Positions 22,285-33,687 of a DNA stretch of 64,000 bases are shown here, piece by piece. This DNA is from Pegoplata infirma. Lineage: Eukaryota > Arthropoda > Insecta > Diptera > Anthomyiidae. Location of the stretch: assembly GCA_963921195.1 (NCBI GenBank), contig OY992541.1:13682644-13746643 (forward strand), read 5' to 3'. Numbering within the stretch: the first letter of the stretch is position 1; each line of letters begins with the position of its first letter. Under the pieces are notes generated by a model, which saw only the letters and a list, made by a program, of their open reading frames with translations, made no database searches and had not been told where the DNA came from. A program made the translations under genes and the position numbers.

Positions 22285-24308
22285 CTAGCTGGCCCGGTCC
22301 GCGTTGCTGGCCCAAATATAAGATTTCGTCTCGCTTCAAATATATAGCCCTGCAAAAAATGTAATGAATTTCTTGGCTTAGAAAAATACGCAGATAATCA
22401 TCTTGAAATTATATTTTAGGAACTAAAAAAAATTACCAGGCCTTAGACTTTGCGATCTGTACATATTTAAAACTTCTTTGGTATTATTACGAACAACACA
22501 AAAATAAATTACGCATATCCTTCGTTCTTATCGTGAGCTATTGTCTGGAGTTCAAACAAACCTTTATAGTTTTCCCGAATTTTCAATTTTCCCGGGACAC
22601 TTTTCTCATTTATATTTCCTTAAAAACCTAATTGGAATTGGAACATAAAAAAATCGGTCCGGTGTGCTAAGTTAAACTTGTACATATGTTAACAATACCC
22701 AAGGAATTAAAATCATTTTTACCAAGTTTAAGCGGAATCTATTAAGAACAATTTTTTTTAATCGAATTAGAGTAAAAATTAATTTTGGATATATCGAAAA
22801 AAGTGGACGACGACAATTTTTATTTCCGAACAATTATATGGACTATTACTTACATTAAAAAAAAAATAGCCAAATCGATCCAGGCGTTCTCAAGTGTTGC
22901 AAATTTTAAGGATATTGAAAAATGTTGGCTTTGAAGTGGTGGAGGACAATAATTATTTCCGTAAAATCCGTACTTGGACTATAATGACCATTAAAGAAAA
23001 AAATTACCAAATCAGGCAAGTCGTTCTCCGATTTTAGATGTATTGAAAAAAGTTGGTGTGGACAATTTTTCTTTCCGTAAAAACCTTAGTTGTACTATCA
23101 CAAACGTCAACAAATTCTACTAATAGCCAAATCGGTCCCGCCGTTCTTCAATTTTAGATATATCGAAATAAAAGTGGGCGTGAACAATTTTTATTTTCGT
23201 TTAAACCTAAGTTGGTCTATGGCGAGCATTTGAAAAAAAGTTTAGCCAAATCGATCGAGCCGTTCTCCGATGTTAGATATATCAAAAAAAGGAGGCGCAA
23301 AGTGGGCGTGATTTATTTATTTCTGAAAAAACCTAAGTCAAACATTTAAAAAAAAATAAGACGAACATTAAAAAAAAATATTTAACAAATCGGTCAGTTC
23401 TGAAGGGTCAGTTACCAACGAACTACATTTTATTTTTATTTATATTTTATTATTCTAGAATCTCAAATAATTAATTATATATCTTATTTTACTATAGAGC
23501 ACATTTTATATATTCGAAAAAAAAAGAGTGGGTCGACAACTTTTCTTACCGTAAAAAACTTATTTAAATTTAACCAACTCGGTCCATCCATTTAAAAGTG
23601 GGCGTAGAAATGGAAAATTGTTCTTTCCGAAAAACCTTAGTTGGACTATGACGAACACTAAAAACAAAATTAGACAAATTGATCCAGCCATTACATGATT
23701 TATAATATATATATTGGGAAAAGTGAGCGTAAATAGGCGTGGACAATTTTTCATTCCATAAAAATCTTTTGTGGACTATAACCAAATCGGTCTAGCAGAT
23801 ATAGTTCTTTCGATACATAGAAAAAAGTGGGCGTGGGAAATTTTACTATCCGTAAAAACCCTAGTTGAATTATGACGAACATTTTCATCAAAAATTAGCC
23901 AAAGTGTGCGTGGTCTATTTCTTTTTTCGTAAAAACAAAAGTTGGAATATGATGAAAATTCATTTAAAAAATGTTTGTCAAATCGGCCCAGCCATTCTCA
24001 GATTTTAGATAAATTGAAAAAGTGGGTGTAAAAGTGGGCGTGGTCGATTTTTCTTTCAGTAAAAACTTAAATTGGATTACTACGAATATTTAAATAAAAA
24101 ATTACCCAAATCGGTGCAGCCGTTTTCCGATTTTAGATAAATCAAAAAAAAGTGGGCGTAAAAGTGGGCGTGATCAATTTTTCTTTACGTAAAAACCTAA
24201 GTTGGACTATGACGAACATTTCAAAAAAAAAATTGTCCAAATCGGTCTAGCCGTTCTCAACTGATGCTGTTACCAACGAACGACAATTGATTTTTATTTA
24301 TATAAAGA
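22285..24308 (-). mobile_element. Helitron with internal tandem array, both ends present
   Basis: Minus strand 5' end TCTTTATATAAATAAAAATC at 24308 (next plus base T) and 3' end CGGACCGGGCCAGCTAG at 22285 (preceding plus base A). The 3' hairpin is reduced to a GGCC pair but keeps the ancestral GCAACGC loop seen at 50.9 kb. No Rep/helicase frame; the body is the tandem array below, so it is non-autonomous. Confidence 0.8.
22795..24285. repeat. ~10 imperfect tandem units (about 110-160 bp) inside the Helitron
   Basis: Each unit carries AAGTGGGCGTGGACAATTTTT, CGTAAAAACC, TTGGACTATGACGAACATT and ATCGGTCYAGCCGTTCTC with small changes. Landmarks fall near 22802, 22945, 23056, 23170, 23300, 23528, 23600, 23735, 23825, 24030 and 24160. 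Array size differences are the usual source of length variation in such elements. Confidence 0.7.
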
Positions 24309-24349
24309 TTGAAAATTACGTGACCTTGAAAGCCTAATTAGAGTATTCT

Positions 24350-24680
24350 AAAACACAAAAACCCAAAAAATTATTCAGATTCTAAAGCATATTTTCATTA
24401 AAAAACTGTCTCAGAATGCGAAACATTTATTTTAGAGAACAATTTTCAGATTTTAAAAAATTTTTGCAATAGAAAAAGTTCCATATTCTTAGGCATTTTT
24501 TGAATTTTTTATTATTCTTTGTTCAATTTTTCATTGATTTTACTAAAAAAAAACTCTTTTTCCCTACAAATATTATGTTAATTAAATTAACCGCAGGATA
24601 TTTTATGCGGTTACGGTTACGGTTAAATAGTGCGATTAACCGCGGTTACGGTTACGATTAAAACCGCATTGCAAACCCTA
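24350..24680. mobile_element. hAT-like right end, same family as 19494-20520
   Basis: Ends GCATTGCAAACCCTA with AACCGTAACCG / CGGTTACGG words over 24590-24665; inside are CAGATTCTAAAGC repeats typical of the family. The left end was not found on this side: 24309-24350 is flank of the Helitron. The outer octamer is GTCTGTCT, the reverse complement of AGACAGAC beside the right end at 20520. Confidence 0.6.
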
Positions 24681-24689
24681 GTCTGTCTG

Positions 24690-25553
24690 TTCCGCAATCA
24701 GGGGAGAACGGCTGAACCGATTTTCATGAAATTTTTACCACAGATAGCACTAACCGAGGCGGGAACTATAGGTCATAAGAGAAAGCGATCGGAGAAAGGG
24801 GCGTAAAATGCCACGCCCCGTTTTATTTTATGTAACGTTGTTCTGCCTTTTTCGTAATAACACGTAAACGGCTGAACCGATTTTAATGAAATTTTTAACA
24901 CAGATAGTACTAACCGATTCGAAAACTATGACCTACAATAGAGGGCGATCGAAAAAAATTGGGCGTAAAATGCCACGCCCCTTAATATTACATTGAAAGT
25001 AATTTCTGCCCTTTCAGCAATCACACTTAAACGGCTGAACCGATTTCATGAAATTTTTACAACAGACAGTACTAACCGAGGCTTAAACTATTGGCATTTA
25101 AAGAGGACAATCAGACAAAGGGGCGTAAAACACCACGCCCCTTTTTATTTTATTAAACGCTGTTTCTGTCTTTTCCGCAATATCTCTCTAACGGCTCTAC
25201 CGATTTCCATGAAATTTTCACCACAAATCCTACCAACCGAGTCGAGAACTATAGGCCATAAAATATATCGATCAGACAATGGGGCGTAAAATGCGACACC
25301 CCTTTTTTATTGAACGGTATTTTTGCCTGTTACGTAATCACGCATTATAATGAAATCTTTATGGCAGATAGTAATAACTGAGGCGGGAGCTATGGGTTAA
25401 AAAAGAGAGCAATCGGACAAAGGGGCGTAAAATGCCACGCCCCTTTTTATTTTATTGAAAGTTATTTCTGCATATTCTGTAATCACGCATAAACAGCTGA
25501 AACAATTTTAATGAAATTTTTACCACAGGTAGTAATAACCGAGGCGGGAATTA
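24690..25553. repeat. Six ~160 bp tandem units, Helitron-type internal array
   Basis: ACGGCTGAACCGATTTT, ATGAAATTTTTACCACAGATAG, ACTAACCGAGGCGGGAACTAT and GGGGCGTAAAATGCCACGCCCC recur at about 24708, 24866, 25031, 25190, 25340 and 25492. The GGGGCGT...ACGCCCC pair in each unit forms a hairpin. Arrays with this 'gctgaaccgattt' text are the interior of the Helitrons nearby. Both ends of the parent element are missing. Confidence 0.7.
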
Positions 25554-26086
25554 TCTTAATATATAAAAACGTTTGTGTCGGATACGTGTTACTAAAACTC
25601 AAGTACCGCTGGACCGATTAATACCAAAATTGGACAATATATTAGTTTAGTCTGGAGCCAGGTCTCTTTAATCCTGATAGGTGGCACTGTTGTCGCAATA
25701 TCAAAATTTTTTGTATTTGTGGTACGATTTGGCTGAAATACACACAATGTATTTATTAAACAAAAATAAGTTTCCTGATAAATTTGGTATTGATAGGTGG
25801 CACTGTTATTATTATAATTTATGGTAAAAGTTGGCTCTAATTCACATGATACATTTATTAAAACAAAAATAAGTTTTCTGATCAAATTTGGACCCTGTAG
25901 ATGGCACTGGGGTAAAGCTATTAACAAAATTCTTCATTTCAGTGAAATTTTACGACACTTGAATGTATATATGTTTCGTCATGAGAAAATTATGTATTAT
26001 TACGGACCCGATAGGTGGCGCTGGGGAGAAGCTTTTAAAATACTCATATCTAAGTCGACACGTGCAACTCCGGGCGCTTCAGCTAG
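25554..26086 (+). mobile_element. 533 bp Helitron, both ends present
   Basis: Starts TCTTAATATATAAAAACGTT after A and ends CGGGCGCTTCAGCTAG before T, the A/T target of Helitrons. The interior holds four ~115 bp units marked by GATAGGTGGCACTG (near 25675, 25793, 25895, 26010). The terminal hairpin is degraded. It landed in the array at 24690-25553, whose text ends GGCGGGAATTA. Confidence 0.75.
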
Positions 26087-26456
26087 TATGTATATATATT
26101 TATTTATTTTTAAATTTCTTTGGGATATAAATAAATTCAAAGGATGGCAGTTCTGGTATGAGTGAAATACACATACATATATTAACTTACATAATATATA
26201 CATTACTTATACATAAGATATACGTATATACTATAAGCTACATTGGTATATGTAGAAATTATAATTAGAAATTATTTAAAAGAAAAAAAGTTCCTATATA
26301 TTACATACATAAATACATAAATAAATCTATGAAAAAAAAATTGTGCATATTAATATAAATATATATATTATAAATACAATAAAGTAAATAGTAAATGAAA
26401 ATTTGACATTGTTTTATTAACCTAATTAGGATTGAACCTACATGGGCGATACACGC
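26087..26456. other. AT-rich simple sequence, no gene
   Basis: TATA/ATAC-rich low-complexity sequence up to about 26400, then a copy of the block AGGATTGAACCTACATGGGC (26428) that recurs at 26529. Confidence 0.4.
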
Positions 26457-26562
26457 TTGACTAAAAGGTTTGTTATTCAATTGGTAATGTAAGGTAAGTA
26501 GCAGTAACATACTATAGATGAGAATTTTAGGATTGAACCTACATGGGCGATACACGCTTGGT
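26457..26562. repeat. ~70 bp direct repeat flanking LOA-like element 2 (left copy)
   Basis: CTTGACTAAAAGGTTTGTTA... through GATGAGAATTTT (26457-26527) is repeated almost unchanged at 33614-33687, directly next to the 5' edge of the retrotransposon. On this side another 35 bases including a second AGGATTGAACCTACATGGGC lie between it and the 3' tail. Confidence 0.7.
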
Positions 26563-26712
26563 TAGGTTAGGTTAAGAGGTTGACGTAATGTCCACAAGAC
26601 CAGTTCCTGATCCAAAGTGATACCTCGAAAAGGGGGGGGGGGGTTGGTTATTGTTGTTGGCTGCTTTACATATTAATCATAATTCAGTACTGCCTTCCTG
26701 TCAAATGATGAC

Positions 26713-27672
26713 TTATGTCTCCACATATGTCTCATCGAGTTTATTTAGCCTAATATATTTAAGCATCTTCCATGAGTTGACATCTCTAAGTTCCTCCAGT
26801 TCCTGAAAGAAATAAAAGCCAAAACAATTAAATCGAGTGCGAGATAGTGCAGGGCACTGACAAAGATAATGGAATGAATCTTCCACTATCTCTTCGTCCC
26901 CACACCATCTGCACAAGTCATCTCTTATCAATTTTAACTTTTTCAAATAAGCTATCAAGCCAGTATGGCCTGTAATTAAAACTACATACTTCCTGAGGTC
27001 TGATTTTTCCATATAAAGTAGTGTTTTCTGGATACTTTTTCCACCGCGAGTCCACAAGGCTTTCGTCTGGATACAGTTCTGGCTGCTTTCCCATTTCAAA
27101 TCTTCCTGTCGTTCAAATGTTCTCCGTATTTCGAAATAAATCGCACCCAGGCCCGGATGCACGTCGGTCGTGATTGAACTTAATGGTAAAACTGCTCCCC
27201 TACGAGCTAACTCGTCACCTTTCTCGTTTCCTGGAATATTCTGATGACCTGGAATCCAGCACAGTCTTAAAGAGTGTTGTTCGATGAGAGCCATAAGCTC
27301 TTGGCGACAACGGCTGACAACCTTTGATCAAATATTCCTATTATATAGTGCCTTTAAAGCCGCCTGACTATCAATGTAAATAATGATCTGACTAGAGCAG
27401 ATCGGCCTTATTAAAATAAGCCTGGCTGCCTCTGACACTGCATGCAGTTCCGCCTGAAAAATATTACAGCTGTCCTGTATCCTTGAACTGTGTTCAATTC
27501 CCAGTTTCTCACAGTAGACACCGCTACCTGTTCCCTGTGGCATCTTTGATCCATCCGTGTAGACTGCAATGTGATGTTCCCCAACAGGTGGATTTTCCCA
27601 GAATACTATAGATGGTATTTCAATTTTTATACCTGCATCCCACACGATATGTGGAGTCATATAATCAGTCAC
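26713..27672 (-). pseudogene. RNase H and zinc-knuckle of LOA-like element 2, one in-frame stop
   Basis: All four RNase H carboxylates are visible: VYTDGSKMPQG, NIFQAELHAVSEAA, IYIDSQAALKAL and WIPGHQNIPGNEKGDELARR. The C-terminal motif is CRWCGDEEIVEDSFHYLCQCP and the frame ends naturally (LDETYVET). A single TGA at 27328-27330 separates two halves that are otherwise in one frame. The join to the RT part needs a frameshift near 27680-27750. Confidence 0.85.
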
Positions 27673-27679
27673 ACAGTCA

Positions 27680-28131
27680 TCATATCGATGGTCTCGTATG
27701 AGTTTTGTGTGCCCATACTCTCATGTTGTCCTTCGCGCTCCAGTGATACTTAAGATTTCTTACAATAGGCCACCACACTACTGCACCATGTGCCAGTGTT
27801 GGTCTAACAATTGCCGTGAATATCCAGTGTATAAGTCTTGGTTTAAGACCCCATGTGTTTCCAATAATTTTCTGACAAGTATACATGGCTGCATACGCCT
27901 TTTTCACTCTCTCCTTCAGGTTTTCGAGCCAGTTCAATTTCCTATCAAAGATTATGCCAAGAAACTTGGCACTATCAGACAGTGTCAGACACGTTCCCCC
28001 AATATGTGGTAATCGAAATTCAGGTATTTTTCTCCTCCTTGTGAAGAGAACCGTTTCCGTTTTCTGAGGATTTATTCCTAGTCCACAGGCCGAGGCCCAC
28101 TTATGAAGCGATGAGAGAGCATGCTCCATAA
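27680..28131 (-). pseudogene. RT thumb region of LOA-like element 2
   Basis: Contains LHKWASACGLGINPQKTET, AKFLGIIFDRKLNW and RPTLAHGAVVWW, the blocks that follow the catalytic YADD in this group. It starts exactly at the edge of the 28132-32954 insertion; skipping that insertion and one TAA joins it in frame to the YADD-bearing part at 32955-33613 (…DTISDI then MEHALSSL). Confidence 0.85.
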
Positions 28132-28375
28132 GAGTCCCCGCACAACAATGTCGGAGCGGTTGACGGTTTCGGTCATGAGAGAGTATAGGCGCAAAACAAA
28201 GGCGGCAGCGGAAAATTCAGTCATACGTTGATATTTACACGGTTTTTCACTTCTTCGACACTGTTTTTATTTAATTTCTAATTTTTATTTTATATCAATG
28301 TGATTTTTTCATATTGGTTAGTTTTTTTGTGTGTTTTTTTAGAATTTTAAATATTTTTTTTTTAGAGATCACATT

Positions 28376-28994
28376 TTTATACCCTCCACTTAGTGATAGA
28401 GGGTATATATAAGTTTGTCATTCCGTTTGTAACTCATCGAAATATCGGTCTGGGACCCCATAAAGTATATATATTCATGATGCCCGACCGATTTTAAGAC
28501 ATTCTAGCGATGTCCGTCTGTCCGTCTGTCTGTCTGTTGAAAATGCTCTCGCGGACAAAATATTGCACAGAGATGACTGAAACTTAACATATATATTGGA
28601 AGTTCTCCCGAGAAGTTTGGTATTGCATTTGAGCGATATCGGTTCAGCGGTTCAAAAGTTATGAACGAAAATGTAAGCACACCTCAAAAATTTCAGTACA
28701 TTCAACATAACCTAAAAATACAAAATGCTTTAATTCGGCTTCTGGTTGACATATGTGAACATAATTGGACACCAAATGGTATTTAAACAAGTACGAACAT
28801 ATTTTTTGACAAAAAAAAAAAAAAATCGCGGATTTTTTTTTACCAAAATTTTTTTCGCGGAAATTTTTTTCAATTTTTTTTTTTTTTTCAAAAGTAATTT
28901 CCATTTAAATAAAGTTGTTTGCAATAATCTTTTTGAAATTGTGGAGGATATCACTACATTCGGCAAGGCCGAATTTAACTTTTTTACTTGTTTG
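28376..28994 (+). mobile_element. mini-me-like element, intact reference copy
   Basis: TATACCCTCCACTTAGTG... opens the element; TATATATATTCATGATGCCC gives TA run plus core; GTCTGTCCGTCTGTCTGTCT follows; GTGGAGGATAT and the CGGCAAGGCCG palindrome close it before ACTTTTTTACTTG. It is the uninterrupted sister of the copy at 397-3263 and supplies the empty site for the Transib-like insertion. Confidence 0.8.
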
Positions 28995-29372
28995 TATTAC
29001 ATATAGGTATAAAACAACAAAAATATTTTACGAAGTAATTTGTTACTCAAAGAAATTGTACACTAAAAAAATATTTACAATCAAAAAAAATGCTACACTC
29101 AAAAAAAAATGTACACATTATTATTTTTTTTTTTTTAATGAAATGGCAGACTCAAAAAAATGTTGACAGTCAAAAAATTTTACACTCAAAAAAAATTGAT
29201 TGATTAAAAGAAAGTTTGACTCAAAATAATATACATATTTCCAATAAAAAATTTTGTAATGCAATTTTTTGAATTTTTTTTTAGAAAATTACTATCAGAT
29301 AACATTGTGGAGGGTATTCATAGATTCGACCAAGTCGAATTTAATTTTTCAACTTGTTTTATTTACTTTATC
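28995..29372 (+). mobile_element. mini-me-like 3' fragment
   Basis: Ends GTGGAGGGTATTCATAGATTCG, AAGTCGAATTTAATTTTTC, AACTTG. Its body of ACACTCAAAAAAA-type A runs is the reverse complement of 31974-32300, so the Helitron between them is framed by inverted relatives. Confidence 0.65.
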
Positions 29373-29397
29373 GAAAATAATCGAAATATTTATAAAA

Positions 29398-31954
29398 CTA
29401 GTCGAATAGCCTGTCCCTGCCAGGCGGAACACCAAATCACTTTTCTCAATAGTTCTAATATTTTACCAAACTTTAAAAAAAATTATGTTTGTGCTTCAAA
29501 AATTTAATATTGCTAGATTGAGTTACATCAATATATTTCCCAAACTGGAAAAAAATTTAATGAGTATAAAAGGTTTTATTGATAAAATTTTAGAACTAAA
29601 TTTAGCACGCCCATTTCGTCTCTCCGTCCATAAACCGGATATCAAAAATCCATCGTGTGGATCTGTCCCATGGTCACTCCTATATACATGGCAATTTTTA
29701 TCTTTCTTTTTGTCATGAAGTGTTTTAAAATTAGTTAAAATGTTAAAAAACACAAACATTTTTCCACTTAAATTTTTCCTTATAATTCTTCGTACACAGT
29801 TTAAATATTAAATCTGACTTCATAAGGATATGATCCATTGTCAATACCTTATGCTTTACAATTTTCAGCTTCCTTAGTCATTAGGGGTTTCAGAAATAGT
29901 TTAAATATTTAAAAACTAAATTTCGCCGTCTTCCGCCACTCCCCCTGACTTAAAGGCCGAAAATCCGGCTACGTTACAGATTATATATACAAACTGAACA
30001 AAATTCACAACGGATTTTTTGTATTTCCGCCCTTTCACTGGATATCCTGGTCAGAGTTGATCTTTGCCATTGTCCGTACCATATGTATTCTAATTTTCAT
30101 CTTTCAAGGTCATAAGGTGTCTTCAAAATAATTTTAATTTTTCCACGCCCATTTCTTCTCTTAATTCTCCGTCCCTACACAGAGAGAACAGTTTAGTTGT
30201 GCCAGCCGAATTTAGAGCCAACTGCATAGTTTAATAACAACAACCGAAATTTTCGGTTGCCTTAACCAAAATTTGTTTTGAAAATTTAACTTCTGTTGGT
30301 CCAAATAAATTTCGGTAATCGCAACCGAAAATTTCAGTTGTTGTAATTAAACCATGCAGTTGGCTCTTAATTCGGCTGGCACAATTAAACTGTTTTTCTG
30401 TGTATTCCAAAATTTTTAAATCTGACTACTTTATGATAAGCTCCTTCGTTAGTACTATACTCGTATCCACGCCCCTTTTCCCTCTCAATTCTCCGTTCAC
30501 AGTCCAAAAATGTTAAGTCTGACTACTTAAGGATATGCTCCAGTGTCAGGACAATATGCTTGCAATTTTCGGCTGCGTAGGTCATTAGGGCTTTAAAGTT
30601 AGTCAAATAAAAAAAATAAAACACAATATTGCCTTGCCCCTTTTTCCTCTCAACTCTCCATCTACATTCCATAAATGTTAAATCGGACTACTTTAGAATA
30701 TACTTCATAGTAAGGACTACATGTTATGGATTTTCAGCTTCCGTATTTATTGGGGCTGAGCTTAAAAGTACTCTTAAATGTTAAAAAAAAATAATTTTGC
30801 CAAGTCCCCTTTTTCTCGTAATTCGCCGCCCACAGGCAAAAAATCCGACTTCGTAAGAATCTGTCCCTGGTGTTTTATTATATACATGCCAATTTTAAGC
30901 TTTTAAGTCCTTCAATGAGATTCAAAAGGCGCTGGGTACACGAAAAATAAGAAACACAAAAAATTAAAATATATATTCAGAAAATAGATGGAAATAAATT
31001 TACCACGCCCTTTGCCTTTCTTATTCTCCACCCATACACTGGATATCAAAAATCCAGGCTCGTGTTGATCTTCCACATGAAACCTTCTATATACATGCCA
31101 AATCTCAATTTTGTCACTCCCCATTTTCCTTTTAATTCTCCGCCCACAGTCCAAAAATTTGACTACTTCAGCTTCCTAAGTCATTAGAGGACTTTAAAAT
31201 AAGCAAAAATGCCAATTTTCATCTTCATATATCATTTGGGGTCTTCAAATTAAATATTAAAAAACACAATTTTGCCACGCCCCATTTTTCTCTTAATTCT
31301 CCTTCCACAGTTTAAAAAATTTAAATCCAATTACTTCAGGATATGCTTCATTGTTAGAACTAAATGCTATGCAATTTTCCGCTTCCTAAGTCATTTGGGG
31401 CTTCAAAAGAAGTAAAAATTTAAAAAAATCCCAATTTTGCCACGCCACTTTTCCCTCAATTCTCCGCCTACATTACGAAAATCCGACTACTTGGGGATAT
31501 GCGCCATCGTTAGGACTATATTCTAGGAAATTTTCAGCTTCCTAAGTCATTTAGGGGCTTCAAAAGAAGTAAAAATGTTAAAAAATCTAAATTTTGCCAC
31601 TCCACTTTTCCCCTCAATTCTCCGCCCACATTGCGAAAATTTTAAATTCGACTACTTGGGGATATGCGGCATCGTTAGGACTATATTCTAGGATTTCTAA
31701 GATTCCTAAGTCATTTAGGGGCTTTAAATTAAGCAAAAACGTCAAAAAATTGCATTTTGCCAAGACCACTTTCCCGCTTATTTCTCCGCCCACAGGCAAA
31801 AAATCGAAAATCCGGCTACGTTAGGATCTGCCCCAGGTGTTTTACTATAAGCATGCCAATTTTCAGCTTTGTAGCTCATCAGTGGGCTTCAAAAAGCTCT
31901 GGATAGACAAAAAAAGAGGAACACACAAATAAGGAAATTATATATATAGATTGT
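29398..31954 (-). mobile_element. 2.6 kb Helitron, both ends present
   Basis: Minus strand starts TCTATATATATAATTTCC at 31954 and ends with hairpin GCCTG-GCAGGGA-CAGGC, seven bases and CTAG at 29398; outer bases are A and T. The body consists of about ten ~120-150 bp units with CACGCCCC, TTTTCTCTTAATTCTCCGYCC, GATATGC and TTCCTAAGTCATTTGGGGC. A foldback MITE sits at 30178. No Rep/helicase frame. Confidence 0.85.
30178..30402. mobile_element. 225 bp foldback MITE with ~100 bp arms, TA target
   Basis: CACAGAGAGAACAGTTTAGT at the left and the inverse of CACAGAAAAACAGTTTAATT at the right, with the arms pairing for about 100 bases through TGTGCCAGCCGAATT and GAGCCAACTGCAT. TA on both sides (30176-30177, 30403-30404). 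The surrounding Helitron unit reads on correctly when it is skipped (CGTCCC then TTCCAAAAATTT). Confidence 0.85.
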
Positions 31955-31973
31955 GGCAACATTTTAATATCAA

Positions 31974-32828
31974 CAAGTAGAAAAGTTAAATTCGACTTGG
32001 CCGAATCTATGAATACCCTCCACAATACCCATTTTAAGTGATAATAAATTTTCTAACGTGAAAAAATAACAATTTTGAGTAGAAATATTTTATTTTGTTT
32101 AAAAAAAATTTTTTTTTAGTAATTTTTGAAAAAAAAATTATTTACTAATTTTTTTTTTGAGTGTAAATTTGTTTTTGAGTGTAAAATTTTTTTCGAGTGT
32201 ATTTTTTTTTTGTTTTGGTATAAAAATATTTTTGAGTGAAAAAAATACGTTGTAAAATATTTTTGTGACTTACCTATGTTTTTAAAACAGGTTTAAAGGG
32301 TTTTCAACACTTGAATTTTAGGTGTAGCTAATCTGAAATTCACGGTTTTGCTAATAACTTTTGAACCACTGGACCGATTTGGCTGAAATTTAATACGAAT
32401 TAGGCTGGAGGAACGCAAAATATATATGCCAAGCTTCACCAGCCTCAGAATTGCTTTTCGAAAGTTATAGTGCTTTTTATCTCAAAAATTCACGAAAAAC
32501 CCTTGCTGAAATTTACTCTTTTGCTCATAACTTTTGAACCACCTGACCGATTTCGCTGGATTGCAATACCAACCTGACCCGGTAAATGGAGAACATATAT
32601 ATCAAACTTCAGGATCCTTTGTAAAGTCTTTCAAAAGTTAGCGTGTTTTCAACGGACAGACAGACAGACAGACGGACGGACGGACGGACATCGCTAGATC
32701 GACTTAAAATCGACCAAGGATCATGAATATATATACTTTATGGGGTCCTAGACCAATATTTCGATGTGTTACAAACGGAATGACAAACTTATATATACCC
32801 TCTATCACTAGAGTGGAGGGTATAAAAA
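31974..32828 (-). mobile_element. mini-me-like element, minus orientation
   Basis: Begins (plus strand) CAAGTAGAAAAGTTAAATTCG and ends GACGGACGGACGGACATCGC, the core, TATATATACTTTATGGGG and TATCACTAGAGTGGAGGGTATA. Contains two ~170 bp units with TAACTTTTGAACCAC and GACCGATTT. Confidence 0.8.
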
Positions 32829-32954
32829 ATTAAAAGAGAAAGAGAAACCGACACAAAAATAAAATTGATTTTATTCAAGCGGTTTTCGGTCGAGCGTTTT
32901 TTCTTGCCAAATTTGTATGAAAAAAACGTTACCGACATTGTTGTGCGGGGACTC

Positions 32955-33613
32955 TAATGTCGGATATTGTGTCCAGGGATATCCCTCTTGCCAAAATTAC
33001 TAAGTCGTCGGCATAAGCTACTACCTTCACTCCGTATTTTTTCAGCTTCAATAAAGCCTCATTTAATACCAGAATCCACAGTGTCGGTGAGATGACACCC
33101 CCTTGGGGAGTACCTCAAGTCGCCATTGCCTTTATTGATTCCCCTCCTATTTCGGCTTCAATTATACGGTTTGTGAGGACTTTCATTATCCAGTAATTCA
33201 CCATTGGGTCATTACCTGAATTGGCTAGATCTTTCTCTATTGCCCCAGATTTTATATTATTAAATGCACCTTTAATATCAAGGAAGCATGCCAGAGTATA
33301 TTCGCTATAATTAATGGTTTCCTCAATATTCATCGTCAACTCATTGAGGGCGGTTTTCTCTGATTTACCCTTTGTGTAGGCGTGCTGGTTTCCCGAGAGT
33401 TCCATTGCACACATACTCTTCCTCACGTGGCCTTCCAGAATTCTCTCTAGTGTCTTAAGTAGGAAAGATGATAGACTGATTGGCCTATAGTCCTTGGCGC
33501 TACTATGTTGTATCTTTCCAACCTTGGGGATGAAGACAACTTTTACTTCTCTCCAGCTTTTCGGTACATATGATAGCCTAAGGCAGGATGTATAAATTAG
33601 TTTCAGAAGTGGC
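32955..33613 (-). pseudogene. RT fingers/palm of LOA-like element 2, one in-frame stop
   Basis: Shows SWREVKVVFIPKVG, YRPISLSSFLLKTLERIL, YTKGKSEKTALNEL, LACFLDIKGAFNN (first catalytic Asp), GTPQGGVISPTLW and VVAYADDLVILARG (catalytic pair). A TGA at 33115-33117, just before GTPQGG and likely a former CGA, is the only stop. 5' truncated at about 33613, where the ~70 bp flanking repeat starts. Confidence 0.85.
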
Positions 33614-33687
33614 TTGACTAAAAGGTTTGTTATTCAATTGGTAATGTAAGGTAAGTAGCAGAAACATACTATAGATGAGAATTTTTG
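33614..33687. repeat. ~70 bp direct repeat flanking LOA-like element 2 (right copy)
   Basis: Nearly identical to 26457-26527. If it is the target duplication of the retrotransposon it is unusually long; see findings. Confidence 0.65.

Larger units (their letters stand above)
28132..32954. mobile_element. Inverted-repeat element, GAGTCCCCGCACAACAATG ends, TAA target
   Basis: A perfect 23 bp terminal inverted repeat (28132-28154 and 32932-32954) is flanked by TAA (28129-28131, 32955-32957). The 3 bp TWA-type target suggests PIF/Harbinger. Its own sequence is only about 370 bases (28132-28375 and 32829-32954); the rest is mini-me copies and a Helitron. The host reading frame proves the insertion site. 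No transposase. Confidence 0.85.
26563..33613 (-). mobile_element. LOA-like non-LTR retrotransposon, 5' truncated (copy 2)
   Basis: Minus strand: RT (33613-32955 and 28131-27680), RNase H (27672-27000), C-terminal Cys/His motif, 3' UTR with a C-run (26633-26643) and a tail in which the plus strand reads GGTTAGGTTAGGTTAAG. The RT is split by a large inverted-repeat element at 28132-32954. Same domain order and block style as the copy at 7.3-10.5 kb but clearly a different family (low identity). Confidence 0.8.

Noticed and set aside
22795..25553. Regular ~110-160 bp repeats as a CRISPR-like array
   Set aside because: No constant repeat alternating with unique spacers; the whole unit is repeated and bounded by Helitron ends.
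26564..26582. GGTTAGGTTAGGTTAAG as a telomere repeat
   Set aside because: Only three units at the 3' tail of a non-LTR element, and Diptera lack TTAGG telomeres. Best read as the retrotransposon tail.
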